DNA from: DASXKD01 sp963707905
GTDB taxonomy: Bacteria; Actinomycetota; Actinomycetes; Streptosporangiales; Streptosporangiaceae
Assembly (NCBI GenBank): GCA_963707905.1
Contig: CAVPSA010000056.1
Location: forward strand, 1-64,000
Length of the DNA stretch: 64,000 nucleotides
Direction: 5' to 3'
Both the position numbers and the translations under genes were made by a program. Positions 24,540-33,331 of the stretch are shown piece after piece. A model generated the notes under the pieces. That model saw only the letters and a program-made list of their open reading frames with translations, was not told the DNA's origin and ran no database searches. Positions within the stretch are counted from its first letter, which is position 1; the number at the start of each line of letters is the position of its first letter.

Positions 24540-25181
24540 ATGGCGGCGAGAGCGGTCCCCTCATCGTCCACGGCGTCACGGGTGCTCGATACGGCGGAGC
24601 GACTGGTCCAGGTCCGCGGGTTCAACGGGTTCAGCTATGCCGACATCGCCGCCGAACTGGAGATCACCAAGGCATCGCTGCACTACCACTTCGCCACCAA
24701 GGCCGACCTGGGCGAGGCCCTGATCACCCGCTATTCGACCCGGTTCTTCGAGGCACTCGCCGAGGCCGACGCCAGTGGTGCGGCGGCGCCCGCCAAGCTC
24801 GCCGCCTACGCGAAGCTGTACGCGGACGTGCTCAGCGAGCAGAAGATGTGCCTGTGCGGCATGCTGGCAGCCGAGTACCCGACGCTGCCCCTGCCGATGC
24901 AGGCCGCGGTGATCAGGTTCTTCGACTACAACGAGGGCTGGCTCGAGGCGGTCCTTGAGCAGGGCCGGGAGGAGGGCAGCCTGGCGTTCACCGGTCCGGC
25001 CAGGGACACCGCACGGATGATCGTCAGCGGCCTGGAGGGGGCCATGCTGGTGACCCGTCCTTACGGTGACGCCGCCCGGTTCCAGGTGGCCGCGGCGAGC
25101 CTGCTCGCCAGGCTCACCACCCCGGCCGAAGGACCGTCCGCGCCCGGCGAGGTGGGAAATGGCGGCCGGCCTGGCCGATGA
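24540..25181 (+). CDS. TetR/AcrR family transcriptional regulator
   Basis: A 213-residue repressor. The helix-turn-helix is RVLDTAERLVQVRGFNGFSYADIAAELEITKASLHYHFATKADLGEAL, about residues 14-60. The C-terminal ligand-binding domain contains QKMCLCGMLAAEYPTLPLPMQ and the long helix FFDYNEGWLEAVLEQGREEG, typical of the AcrR-like branch that responds to hydrophobic or electrophilic compounds. The start ATG lies 28 bases after the second of two matching palindromes, so the gene probably represses itself and the divergent three-gene operon. Confidence 0.92.
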   Translation: MAARAVPSSSTASRVLDTAERLVQVRGFNGFSYADIAAELEITKASLHYHFATKADLGEALITRYSTRFFEALAEADASGAAAPAKLAAYAKLYADVLSEQKMCLCGMLAAEYPTLPLPMQAAVIRFFDYNEGWLEAVLEQGREEGSLAFTGPARDTARMIVSGLEGAMLVTRPYGDAARFQVAAASLLARLTTPAEGPSAPGEVGNGGRPGR

Positions 25182-25211
25182 GTCTGCGGCCCGCGCGTCG
25201 TTCTACTGTTT

Positions 25212-25820
25212 ATGACCATGGCTGAACCTGACAACGCAGTAGACCTCGGCCCAGCGGCCCGCCGGCTCGCGGACCTCGTGGCCAGCGTCAAGGACGATGC
25301 GCTGGACCGGCCCACCCCGTGCCCCGCCTACTCGGTGGGCGACCTCATCGAACATGTCGGCGGGCTGGCGCTCGCATTCACCGCCGCCGGGCGCAAGGAG
25401 CGCAACGAGTACACCGAGATGACGGGGTCGGGCGATGCGGCCCGCCTCGGCGCCGACTGGCGCGACCGGATCCCGCGCGACCTCGCGGCGCTGGCCCAGA
25501 CCTGGGCGGAGCCTGCCGCGTGGACCGGAATGACCCGCATCGCGGCCAATGACACCCCGGCCGGGGTCGTCGGCCTGGTTCTCGCCGATGAGCTGGCCGT
25601 GCACGGCTGGGACGTGGCCAGGGCAACCTCACAGGCCTACGCCTGCGAGCCCGACATCCTCGAAGCAGCGCAGAAGTTCCTGCAGATGTTCGCCAGCCCC
25701 GACGCACCCGCAGGCCCCGAAGTCGCGTTCGGCCCGGCCCGCATCCTGCTGCCCGAGGCGCCCCTGCTTGACCGCGTGGTCGGCCTGGCCGGCCGCGACC
25801 CCGGCTGGTCCGCGGCCTGA
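25212..25820 (+). CDS. TIGR03086 family mycothiol-dependent metalloenzyme
   Basis: A 202-residue intact paralogue of the broken gene at 24146-24439. It has the DinB-like four-helix fold with the family landmarks PTPCPAYSVGDLIEHVGGLALAF (first His), the central variable region, and VLADELAVHGWDVARATSQ (second His), ending EAPLLDRVVGLAGRDPGW. Members use mycothiol, the actinobacterial thiol, in isomerase or transferase reactions; the substrate here is unknown. It follows the TetR gene by about 30 bases on the same strand and is probably part of its regulon. Confidence 0.88.
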   Translation: MTMAEPDNAVDLGPAARRLADLVASVKDDALDRPTPCPAYSVGDLIEHVGGLALAFTAAGRKERNEYTEMTGSGDAARLGADWRDRIPRDLAALAQTWAEPAAWTGMTRIAANDTPAGVVGLVLADELAVHGWDVARATSQAYACEPDILEAAQKFLQMFASPDAPAGPEVAFGPARILLPEAPLLDRVVGLAGRDPGWSAA

Positions 25821-25850
25821 CGGCCCAGGCCGGCTCGGGCACGCCCAGGC

Positions 25851-25888
25851 CGCAGCGCGCCGCACAAAGAACGCAGCGCGCCGCACAA
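25851..25888. repeat. 17-bp direct repeat
   Basis: CGCAGCGCGCCGCACAA occurs at 25851-25867 and again at 25872-25888, four bases apart. It lies in the space between two convergent genes and directly before the terminator-like hairpin. Confidence 0.7.
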
Positions 25889-25905
25889 CGGCGCGGCGGG
25901 CAGCG

Positions 25906-25942
25906 AAAGGGCGCGGCAGGCAGCATGCCCGCCGCGCCCCTT
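25906..25942. terminator. 17-bp stem, 3-base loop hairpin between convergent genes
   Basis: Bases 25906-25922 pair with 25926-25942 with only two mismatches. The outer ends read AAAGGG and CCCCTT, so the structure can work from both sides. It is placed between the TIGR03086 gene and the convergent sedolisin gene. Confidence 0.6.
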
Positions 25943-25959
25943 CGTGCGCTAGCCGCTGG

Positions 25960-27369
25960 TCAGTGGCTGCCGTCCACGGCTGCCACCAGTTCCGGCACGA
26001 ACTGCGCGGCGTCGATGGTGCCGACGCCACTGGACAGGTCGTAACCGTTGACCGCGTCCCAGCCCCGCACGGTGTGCTCGCTGCCACCCTGCGGGAAGGT
26101 CACCGTGTTGGTGCCTCCGGTGACGTCCACGATCCCCGCTGCGTGTGCCGCCTCCATCTGGTAGATCGCCGGGTTGATCAGGCCAAGGCCGTGCCCGGCC
26201 ACCTGGTCGGCGATCGCCACGATGCCGGCGAACTCAGGCGTGGCCTCACTGGTGCCGCCGATCAGGTAGAAACCCGCCGGGCCCTGCGCCGCTTCGGCAT
26301 CGAGGAAGACCAGTGCGGCACCGTCCACGGCCGCGCTCATCGAGATGTCCGGGTTGCCGCGCCAGTTGCCCACCGCGCCAGCCACGCCATTCTGGTATGA
26401 CGGCCGGGGGAACACCGTGGAGGTGCCGCCGGAGCTGGCGGCCGGCGAGCCGAACAGGGGAGTGTCGTTCCAGACGGTGTCCGGCTCGAACCTGTTGCCG
26501 GTCGCGTCCAGGTGCAGCTGGGTGCCGCCCATCGCTGTCACCAGCGGGTCGGTGGCCGGCCAGTCGCTCACCCGATGCAGGAAGAACGTGGCCGCGAAAC
26601 CCTGTGCGGTGAGGGTCTTGGCGCCGGTGGCTCCGGCGTCGCCGGTGCCCGCCAGCACGGTCACGCCGTTCTTCGACGCGTTGATGTAAGCGCTGCGCAG
26701 CCGCATGATCGATGCCGCGCTGGGGAAGCCCGCCTCGGGAGCGGCGAAGCTCTGCGAGATGACCGTGCCGAGGTGGTGGTTGATCACGAAGTTCTCGGCC
26801 TTGACGATCTGCGGAAAGCCGTGGGTGCCCAGCGTTTCCGAAACCGGGGTCTCGACGAGCAGGATGTTCGCCCCCGGCGCGATCGCGTGGGAGTACTCGA
26901 CGTCCAGCGACGTCTCCTGCGCCCAGCCGACCATCTGCGGCCGCTTGGTCGGGTCGAACGCCGGCACCTTGCCGGCCGGCCGGATGATCTTGAAGCTGGG
27001 CGGCGCCGCCAGGCCGAAGCCCTTGTCGAAGGTGGCCAGCTCGCTCTGGATGTTCTGGAAGCCGAAGGAGTCGACGATGACGATCGTCTCACCCGCGCCG
27101 TTGTCTCCCTGCTGGTACAGCGGCGCCAGGTCGTACGCCTGCTGGAACTGAGCCGGTGAGTAGCAGGCGATGTGCAGCGACTGCTCACATTGTGCCGTGG
27201 TCGGCGGTGTCGCGAACGAGGCATGGGTCAGCATGCGCGCCAGCGGCACCGGCATGGGCAGGGATTGGGCGGCAGGGGCCGCGGTGACGGCGGTAGCCCC
27301 GGCCAGCCCGAGGGCCGAGGCTGCCGTGAGCGCCGTGCCTGCGAACAGGCCGGCAATACGTCTTTGCAT
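25960..27369 (-). CDS. secreted sedolisin (S53) family serine protease
   Basis: Predicted exported acid serine-carboxyl protease, 469 residues. A signal peptide (MQRRIAGLFAGTALTAASALGLAGATAVTAAPAAQ) is followed almost directly by the catalytic domain, without the usual large pro-domain. The Glu/Asp pair is in VGWAQETSLDVEYSHAIAPGA near 165-180, and the nucleophile Ser in YLIGGTSEATPEFAGIVAIAD near 363. The calcium-binding end DAVNGYDLSSGVGTID is present. The ATG at 27369 is preferred to the upstream in-frame start because it places the signal peptide at the N-terminus and has GGGGAG nearby. It is monocistronic and convergent with the TIGR03086 gene. Confidence 0.88.
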   Translation of the reverse strand: MQRRIAGLFAGTALTAASALGLAGATAVTAAPAAQSLPMPVPLARMLTHASFATPPTTAQCEQSLHIACYSPAQFQQAYDLAPLYQQGDNGAGETIVIVDSFGFQNIQSELATFDKGFGLAAPPSFKIIRPAGKVPAFDPTKRPQMVGWAQETSLDVEYSHAIAPGANILLVETPVSETLGTHGFPQIVKAENFVINHHLGTVISQSFAAPEAGFPSAASIMRLRSAYINASKNGVTVLAGTGDAGATGAKTLTAQGFAATFFLHRVSDWPATDPLVTAMGGTQLHLDATGNRFEPDTVWNDTPLFGSPAASSGGTSTVFPRPSYQNGVAGAVGNWRGNPDISMSAAVDGAALVFLDAEAAQGPAGFYLIGGTSEATPEFAGIVAIADQVAGHGLGLINPAIYQMEAAHAAGIVDVTGGTNTVTFPQGGSEHTVRGWDAVNGYDLSSGVGTIDAAQFVPELVAAVDGSH

Positions 27370-27483
27370 GTCGCTCCCCAGGAGAATGCGCAGCGCCCAG
27401 TTAGGCGCCACTGTCACAGGAGGGTTTTCCGTGACCAACCATGGAGGAGAATGTTGTGGCTTGGCAAGCGAATCCTCGCCAAC

Positions 27484-28269
27484 TTAACCGTCCTGTGCTG
27501 CGGCGCGGCCCTGCCCGCGGTCTGCGTTGGCGTACATCGCGTCGCGCACGTACAAGGCGAGTCCAGGCTCGATCTCGTCGTAGGCCGCGATGTACCTGTC
27601 GTCGGATGTGTAGATGTCGGCCAGGCCGCGGTGCATCTCATGGTCGCAGTCGTAGAACCAGCGGGAGATGTGCTGGCGGTGCGCTTCGGCCAGGTCCATC
27701 GCGACGGTTCCGCTGGCCGGCTCGCCGGCCCGCAGCGCGCTGCTGAACCCGTTGATGCTGGCGTCGGACTCGGCCTTGATCGCGATCCAGTCGTCCTTGC
27801 TGTAGGCCGCGGTGCGCCGCTGTGACTGCTGCCAGGCGTCCGTGTCACCCCAGCGCTGCCTGGCCTCCTCGGTGTACTCGTCAAGCTTGTCGGTACCGAA
27901 TATCTCGAACTGCTCCGCTGGCGTGAGCGAGATGCCCATCTTCCTTGCCTCCATTTCCCTTTCGATCGCGGTAAGCAGCCCCTGGTCGCGGGCGCGCCGC
28001 TCCCGCAGCAGCCGGTGCTGCCTGCGCAGGTGGTCGTCGGTTCCGGCGGAGGGGTCGGCGAGGATCGCCGCGATCTCCTCCAGCCCGAACTCCAGTTCCC
28101 GGTAGAACAGGACCTGGCGTAGCCGGCGCAGGTCGGACTCCGAGTACAGGCGGTAGCCGCCCGCGCTGCGGGTGCTCGGCGTCAGCAGCCCGATGCCGTC
28201 GTAATGGTGCAGCGTCCGCACCGAGATATGGGCCAGACGGGCGACCTCGCCAACCGTGTAACCGTCCAC
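27484..28269 (-). CDS. tipA: MerR family regulator with TipAS antibiotic-recognition domain
   Basis: A 261-residue TipAL-type activator. Residues 1-70 are the MerR winged helix (YTVGEVARLAHISVRTLHHYDGIGLL, GYRLYSESDLRRLRQVLFYRELEFGLEEI), then a dimerising helix (about 75-110), then the TipAS domain (about 115-250; YTEEARQRWGDTDAWQQSQRR, RQHISRWFYDCDHEMHRGLADIY). In Streptomyces, TipAL binds thiopeptides such as thiostrepton and activates its own promoter; the same role is inferred here. The start ATG opens directly into the helix-turn-helix. A short unassigned space separates it from the glutamine-amidotransferase-like gene. Confidence 0.9.
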   Translation of the reverse strand: MDGYTVGEVARLAHISVRTLHHYDGIGLLTPSTRSAGGYRLYSESDLRRLRQVLFYRELEFGLEEIAAILADPSAGTDDHLRRQHRLLRERRARDQGLLTAIEREMEARKMGISLTPAEQFEIFGTDKLDEYTEEARQRWGDTDAWQQSQRRTAAYSKDDWIAIKAESDASINGFSSALRAGEPASGTVAMDLAEAHRQHISRWFYDCDHEMHRGLADIYTSDDRYIAAYDEIEPGLALYVRDAMYANADRGQGRAAAQDG

Positions 28270-28374
28270 GGCTCCACTGTGCAGCCTGACGCTACGTAAG
28301 GGTCAAGCGCGTTGCCGCGCGGTCCACCGCGGGCACGACGGCGCCACCGTGCCGGGCATGGAGTGGCGCTGGCC

Positions 28375-29121
28375 TCACTCCGCCCTGGCCAGCCACCGGA
28401 TCAGGTTCGGCCACAGCACCGGGTAGCCAGGCCAGTCCAGGAACTCCGGCGGCGCCCAGTGCGGCGCGCAGTCGGAGGTGAACACGGCGCTGCGGCCCCG
28501 CTCGTAGTGGGCACACGCCACCAGCGGGTCGCTGCCGCAGCGCACCACCACCTCGGCGCCCTCGCGCGCCGTGACCCGGTTGTAGCCGAGCACGGCAGGC
28601 CACGGCCCGGGGACGCCGCGCAGCACGGGGTGGCCGGTGGCCACCGGCTCGGGGACCACGCCCTGCGGGCACTCGGCCCGGTCGTCCACGCTGCTGATCA
28701 GCACGGGCAGGGCGGCCTCGACCGGGGTGCCGTGATAGCGGGCCTTGCCCTCGATGCCGGCGAAGGACAGGTAGCCGCCGATCATCAGCAGCCCGCCGCC
28801 GTGGCGCACGTACTCCGCCACCGCGGCGAGCCGGTCCGGCGCGCGCCGGGACTGCTCGAACGTTTGCGGGGCCAGCAGGATGCTGTTCGCCCCGATGTCG
28901 CTGAGGATGACCGCACCGTAGTCGCGCAGCTCGCCGGCGGTCGCCGGGAACTGCCCTGGCACGAGATGCCCGGGCAGATAGTCGACCTCGATGTCCGCGC
29001 CCGCGAGAGCCGCGCGCAGGTGGCCGGCGCCTTCGACGTAAGAGCTGGTACTAAACGAATCGACCCCCTTGATGTGGAGGCTGTGGGTGACCCAGCTTTC
29101 GCCGCAAAGCAGTACCCGCAT
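28375..29121 (-). CDS. glutamine amidotransferase-like (ThuA/GATase1-fold) protein
   Basis: A 248-residue protein of the class I glutamine-amidotransferase-like fold. It starts MRVLLCGESWVTHSLHIKGVDSF; LRDYGAVILSDIGANSILLAPQ and AEYVRHGGGLLMIGGYLSFAG form the core around the nucleophile elbow, where Gly replaces the expected Cys. So it is probably not a classic amidotransferase. Proteins of this type (ThuA-like) often sit beside sugar or amide catabolism genes under LacI control. The ATG overlaps the stop of the LacI gene (TGATG), so the two are translationally coupled. Confidence 0.72.
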   Translation of the reverse strand: MRVLLCGESWVTHSLHIKGVDSFSTSSYVEGAGHLRAALAGADIEVDYLPGHLVPGQFPATAGELRDYGAVILSDIGANSILLAPQTFEQSRRAPDRLAAVAEYVRHGGGLLMIGGYLSFAGIEGKARYHGTPVEAALPVLISSVDDRAECPQGVVPEPVATGHPVLRGVPGPWPAVLGYNRVTAREGAEVVVRCGSDPLVACAHYERGRSAVFTSDCAPHWAPPEFLDWPGYPVLWPNLIRWLARAE

Positions 29122-30140
29122 CAGCTGACCTCGCTCCCTCGCGGCGGGCCCGCGGACTCCCGGACGATGAGTTCCACGGACAGCACCTCGGTCCTGGCCG
29201 GCCCCGCCGTCCCGGCCAGCCGCTCGAACAGCATCGCCACGCCGGTATGGGCGAGGCGCTCGACCGGCGACCTGATCGTAGTCAGCCGTGGCCGCACGTA
29301 CTGGCTGAACCTGATGTCGTCGAAGCCGACCACCGACAGGTCCTCGGGTACCCGGATGCCGTGCGTCTCGGCCGCGGACAGCATGCCGAGCGCGATGTAG
29401 TCGCTGGCCACGAACGCCGCCGTGGGCGGCTCCGGCCCGGCGAGCAGCCGGGGCAGCGCGCTGGCACCGAACTGCTCGGTGAACTGCCCCGGCAGGTTGA
29501 GCTGCGCTTCCGGGTCGATGCCGCCCTTGACCAGCGCATCGCGGTAGCCGCGGCGGCGCTCGGTGACCGAGCCGAGTTCGGCCGGGCCGGACACGAACGC
29601 GATCCTGCGGTGGCCGAGCGCGACCAGGTAGCTGGCCGCCTGGTACCCGCCGGCGTAGTCGTCCATCACCACGCTGTGCACGCCCGGCAGCCCGGCGATC
29701 GGCTCGTCCACCACGACCACAGGCAGCCCGCCGTGGATGGCCGCCGCCAGCCGCACGTTGGACCGGAACGAGCCGAGGTAGAGCATCCCGTCGATGGCGC
29801 CGGACGCGAGCAGGTCGATGTAGCTGGCCTCCTTCACCGCCTGGCTGCGGGTCGAGCAGAGCAGCACCATCAGGCCGCGCAGTTCCACCGCCTCGACCAC
29901 GTGGTCGGCGATCGTGCCGAAGTACGGGTTGCTTATGTCAGGCACCACGAAGCCGATGGCCCCGGAGCGGCCGCGGGCCAGGTTCTTCGCCTGGGCGTTG
30001 GGCACGTAGCCGAGGGTGGCGACCGCCTCGCGCAGCCGGGCCTCGGTGGCCGGGGTCACCTTGAGCTGGCCGTTGAGGAAGCGGGAGACCGTGGAGGCCG
30101 CAACGCCGGCCGCCTTGGCCACGTCCTGGATGGTCGCCAT
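29121..30140 (-). CDS. LacI family transcriptional regulator
   Basis: A 339-residue LacI/GalR repressor. The helix-turn-helix and hinge helix lie in IQDVAKAAGVAASTVSRFLNG and ATLGYVPNAQAKNLARGRSG (residues 4-60). The periplasmic-binding-protein-like effector domain follows (IGFVVPDISNPYFGTIADHV, VVVVDEPIAGLPGVHSVVMDDYAGG, SVVGFDDIRFSQYVRPRLTTIR). The effector is unknown; sugars and related small molecules are usual. It is divergent from the permease and M24 genes, with a candidate operator between, and is followed by the ThuA-like gene. Confidence 0.92.
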   Translation of the reverse strand: MATIQDVAKAAGVAASTVSRFLNGQLKVTPATEARLREAVATLGYVPNAQAKNLARGRSGAIGFVVPDISNPYFGTIADHVVEAVELRGLMVLLCSTRSQAVKEASYIDLLASGAIDGMLYLGSFRSNVRLAAAIHGGLPVVVVDEPIAGLPGVHSVVMDDYAGGYQAASYLVALGHRRIAFVSGPAELGSVTERRRGYRDALVKGGIDPEAQLNLPGQFTEQFGASALPRLLAGPEPPTAAFVASDYIALGMLSAAETHGIRVPEDLSVVGFDDIRFSQYVRPRLTTIRSPVERLAHTGVAMLFERLAGTAGPARTEVLSVELIVRESAGPPRGSEVS

Positions 30141-30351
30141 CTAGCGTCCCCGCGCCGTTCGGCCAGGCCGTCCGCGCGACCGGTTGCGCTCGGCGGTCCG
30201 CAGCGTCATGTGCCGAGCGTACCTCGCCGTCCGGCACCGGTCATCACTTGCCAACCAGGTCATAAGCTGCGCAACGGGCACGAAGGGAACCGTGGTCGAG
30301 CGTAGTGCACAAATCTCGGCTATTGACGCCGTGTTCAGCCCGTTCGTAAAA

Positions 30352-30371
30352 TTGCGAAACCGATTGCGCAA
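30352..30371. promoter_or_regulatory. candidate LacI operator upstream of the APC permease
   Basis: TTGCG (30352-30356) and CGCAA (30367-30371) form an interrupted palindrome within an AT-rich AAAATTGCGAAACCG segment, about 43 bases before the GTG of the permease gene. LacI-family operators often contain a central CG and TTGCG/CGCAA half-sites. It lies in the 273-base divergent space controlled by the adjacent LacI gene. Confidence 0.45.
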
Positions 30372-30413
30372 AATGAGCGGAACCAGGTCGGCCCCCGTCC
30401 AGGGAGGTTTCCC

Positions 30414-31910
30414 GTGACTGCCGAAACCGCCAGCACCCCCGGTACCGCGCGACTGCGGCGCAACGCCCTGGACCTCCCCCAGGTGGTGTTCCAGGGCATC
30501 ACGCACATCGCGCCGTCGATCAACATCGTGTTCACGTTCCCGATCATCGCCCTCAAGGCCGGGCCGGCCATGCCGATCTCGTTCCTGCTGACGACGATCG
30601 TGTGCTACTTCATCGGCAACACGGTGTCCCAGTTCTCCGAGTACATGCCGTCCAGCGGCGGCTACTACTCGTTCGCCACCCGGGGGCTGGGCGCCCGCAG
30701 CGGCTTCATGACCACGTGGAGCTACCTGATCTACGACATCATCGGGCCGGCCGGCGCCATCGGGTTCCTCGGCTACCTGGTCTCCACCACGATCAACGAC
30801 GCCTTCGGCGTCGACATCCCCTGGTGGATCTTCGCGCTGGCCACGTTCGCCATCGTGTGGGTGCTGACCCACTTCGGCATCAAGCTGTCCATGCGCACCA
30901 CGGTCATCTTCGGCGCGATCGAGATGCTGATCATGCTCGCGCTGGCGATCACGTTCCTGGTGCACCCGGGTCCCGGGTCCTCCTACGTGGCGCCGCTGCA
31001 GCCGAGCAACGCGCCGCACGGCTTCGGCGGGGTGCTGGCCGGGATGGTGTTCTCCGTCCTCGCGCTGTCCGGGTTCGAGGCACCCGCCCCGCTGGCCCAG
31101 GAGACCCGCAGGCCCGGCAGGTTCATCGGGGCGGCGGTCATGCTGTCGCTGTTCTCCATCGGCGCCTTCTACATCTTCACCTCCTACGCCAGCGCCATCG
31201 GCTGGGGCACCGGCAACATGAACGCGTTCGCGACCAACGCCAACCCCTACTACGTGCTCGGCCACGCGCTGTGGGGCGCGGGCTGGTGGTTCGTCGTGAT
31301 CGCCATCATCAACAGCGCCATTGGCGTGGGGCTGGCCTGCACGAACGCGGCGTCGCGGGTGATGTACACGATGGGGCAGGCGGGCACGCTGCCGCCGCAG
31401 TTCGGCCGGATCAACCCCAAGCACCAGACCCCGACCTTCGCGATCGCGTTCATCCAGCTTTCCGGCATCGTCGCGATCCTGCTGGTCGGCCTGCTGCTCA
31501 ACCCCTCGGACATCTTCGGGTTCCTCGGCACGATCGCCACGCTCGCGGTGATCGTCCTGTATGTCATGGCGAACCTGGCGCTGACCGCCTACATCCGCAG
31601 GGAGCACCCGGACTCCTTCAACGTCTGGCGGCACGGCGTGCTGCCGTGGGTCGGCACGCTTGCGCTGCTGCCGGTGCTGTTCGTGACCGTCTACCCGCGG
31701 CCGCCCTGGCCGTTCGACCTCACCCCGTACTTCTTCATCGCCGCGCTGATCGTCGGCTTCGGCTACATGCTGTGGCGCGAGCGGCGCCATCCCGGCGTGC
31801 TCCGCCGCGGGGCCTCGGTGCTGGTCGGCCACCGGACCGACGAGCAGGGCGACGTCGACTGGGACGCGCCCTCGCCGCCGGCGCCGTCGGCGCCGCAGGC
31901 CGGCAGCTGA
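30414..31910 (+). CDS. APC superfamily amino acid/amine permease
   Basis: A 498-residue inner-membrane transporter with about 12 helices. The APC signature is near the start (LDLPQVVFQGITHIAPSINIVFTFP), followed by SSGGYYSFATRGLGARSGFMTTWSYLIYD and VFSVLALSGFEAPAPLAQETRRPGRFIGAA. It probably imports an amino acid, amine or guanidino compound with protons or sodium. The GTG start is preceded by GGGAGG six bases away. Its stop overlaps the ATG of the creatinase-like gene (TGATG), so transport and processing of one substrate are likely linked, under the divergent LacI regulator. Confidence 0.9.
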   Translation: MTAETASTPGTARLRRNALDLPQVVFQGITHIAPSINIVFTFPIIALKAGPAMPISFLLTTIVCYFIGNTVSQFSEYMPSSGGYYSFATRGLGARSGFMTTWSYLIYDIIGPAGAIGFLGYLVSTTINDAFGVDIPWWIFALATFAIVWVLTHFGIKLSMRTTVIFGAIEMLIMLALAITFLVHPGPGSSYVAPLQPSNAPHGFGGVLAGMVFSVLALSGFEAPAPLAQETRRPGRFIGAAVMLSLFSIGAFYIFTSYASAIGWGTGNMNAFATNANPYYVLGHALWGAGWWFVVIAIINSAIGVGLACTNAASRVMYTMGQAGTLPPQFGRINPKHQTPTFAIAFIQLSGIVAILLVGLLLNPSDIFGFLGTIATLAVIVLYVMANLALTAYIRREHPDSFNVWRHGVLPWVGTLALLPVLFVTVYPRPPWPFDLTPYFFIAALIVGFGYMLWRERRHPGVLRRGASVLVGHRTDEQGDVDWDAPSPPAPSAPQAGS

Positions 31911-33331
31911 TGGCCGACGGGGTCGAGCTTGCCGAGGTCGGCATGCCCGACTTCGGGCTGCCGTCCGCCGAGCCGTCGGTGCCCACCGCGACCTACCAGG
32001 CGCGCCTGGCCGCGGCGGCGGACGCGGCGGCGGCCGCCGGGCTGGACGCGCTGCTGGTCTACGCCGACCGGGAGCACTTCGCCAACCTGGCCTACCTGAC
32101 CCGCTTCGACCCCAGGTTCGAGGAGGCGCTGCTGATCCTCATGCCGGGCCGCGCCCCGGTGCTGCTGGTCGGCAACGAGGGCGTCGCCTACGCGGCCGTG
32201 GTGCCGCCCGGCGTAGAGGTGATCAGGTACCAGAGCTTCAGCCTGGTCAACCAGCCCAGGGCCGACAGCAGGCGGCTCCCCAGCCTGCTCGCCGAGGCCG
32301 GCCTGGGCGGCGCCGGGGCCGGCCGCAACGGCGCGGCTGGCCCCGGCGCCCGGCGGGTCGGCATCGCCGGCTGGAAGTACTTCGGCCCCGACGACGAGGA
32401 GGGGGCGGCGGACTGGATCGAGGTGCCCGCCTACCTGGTGAGCGTGCTGCGGGCGCTGGGCTGTGAGCCGGTGAACGCCTCCGCGCTGTTCGTCCGGCCA
32501 GGGTCCGGGCTGCGGTTGATCAATGACATCGACCAGATCGCCTGTTTCGAGTTCGCCGCCACCCACGGGTCGGCGGCCATGCGCCGGATGCTGCTCGCGG
32601 TGCGCCCCGGCATGACCGAGTTCGACGCGTTCGCACAGTTCCGCCCGATCGGGCTGCCGTTCTCCTACCACCCGATGGTGCTGTCAGGCGAGCGGGCCGC
32701 GCTCGGGCTGGCCAGCTCCTCCGGGCGCGAGCTGCGCCGCGGCGACCCGATGAGCGCGGCACTCGGGTACTGGGGCAGCAACATCGCCCGCGGCGGCTTC
32801 CTGGCCGCCTCGGCGAGCGACCTGCCCGCCGGGGTGAGCGACTACGTGGACAAGCTGGTCGCGCCCTACTTCGCCTGCGCCTGTGAGTGGTACGAGACCA
32901 TCGGCATCGGCGTCACCGGGGGCGAGCTGTCCGCCCTGGTCCGCCGGCGCCTCGGGGATCCGTTCTTCGGGGTGCAGCTCAACCCCGGCCATTTCATCCA
33001 CCTGGACGAGTGGCCGAGTTCGCCGGTGTGGCCTGGTTCGGATGTGGTGCTGCGGTCCGGGATGGCGCTGCAGCTCGACATCATCCCGGCGACCGGCACC
33101 GCCTACCACACCACGAATATCGAGGACGGCGTGGCCCTGGCCGACGAGGCGGCCCGGGCCCAGCTCGCGGAACGCTACCCGGAGGCCTGGGCGCGGATCG
33201 GCCGCCGCCGGGAGTTCATGGCCGGCCAGCTCGGTATCCGGCTCAGGCCGGAGGTGCTGCCGCTGTCGAGCCTGGCGGGCTACCTTCCGCCGTACTGGCT
33301 GGCGCCGGGCCTGGCGATGCGGAAGAGCTAG
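31910..33331 (+). CDS. M24 family (creatinase/prolidase-like) protein lacking metal ligands
   Basis: A 473-residue pita-bread-fold protein with a creatinase N-terminal domain (about 25-210; LDALLVYADREHFANLAYLT) and a C-terminal M24 domain. Where metallopeptidases have the two Asp ligands, this one reads GDPMSAALGYWGSNIARGG, with Ser/Ala and Asn in those positions. The region of the Glu ligand reads ALQLDIIPATG. Only the His region (NPGHFIHLDEWP) and a late Glu (NIEDGVALAD) look conserved. It is thus more like metal-independent creatine amidinohydrolase than a peptidase, though the true activity is unknown. The 3' end overlaps the convergent ABC ATPase gene by 89 bases. Confidence 0.78.
   Translation: MADGVELAEVGMPDFGLPSAEPSVPTATYQARLAAAADAAAAAGLDALLVYADREHFANLAYLTRFDPRFEEALLILMPGRAPVLLVGNEGVAYAAVVPPGVEVIRYQSFSLVNQPRADSRRLPSLLAEAGLGGAGAGRNGAAGPGARRVGIAGWKYFGPDDEEGAADWIEVPAYLVSVLRALGCEPVNASALFVRPGSGLRLINDIDQIACFEFAATHGSAAMRRMLLAVRPGMTEFDAFAQFRPIGLPFSYHPMVLSGERAALGLASSSGRELRRGDPMSAALGYWGSNIARGGFLAASASDLPAGVSDYVDKLVAPYFACACEWYETIGIGVTGGELSALVRRRLGDPFFGVQLNPGHFIHLDEWPSSPVWPGSDVVLRSGMALQLDIIPATGTAYHTTNIEDGVALADEAARAQLAERYPEAWARIGRRREFMAGQLGIRLRPEVLPLSSLAGYLPPYWLAPGLAMRKS

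Noticed and set aside
30602..33331. A 909-residue plus-strand frame covering the permease and M24 genes
   Set aside because: The part before 31910 is an out-of-frame reading of the permease gene (Arg/His-rich). Only the segment from 31910 is real.
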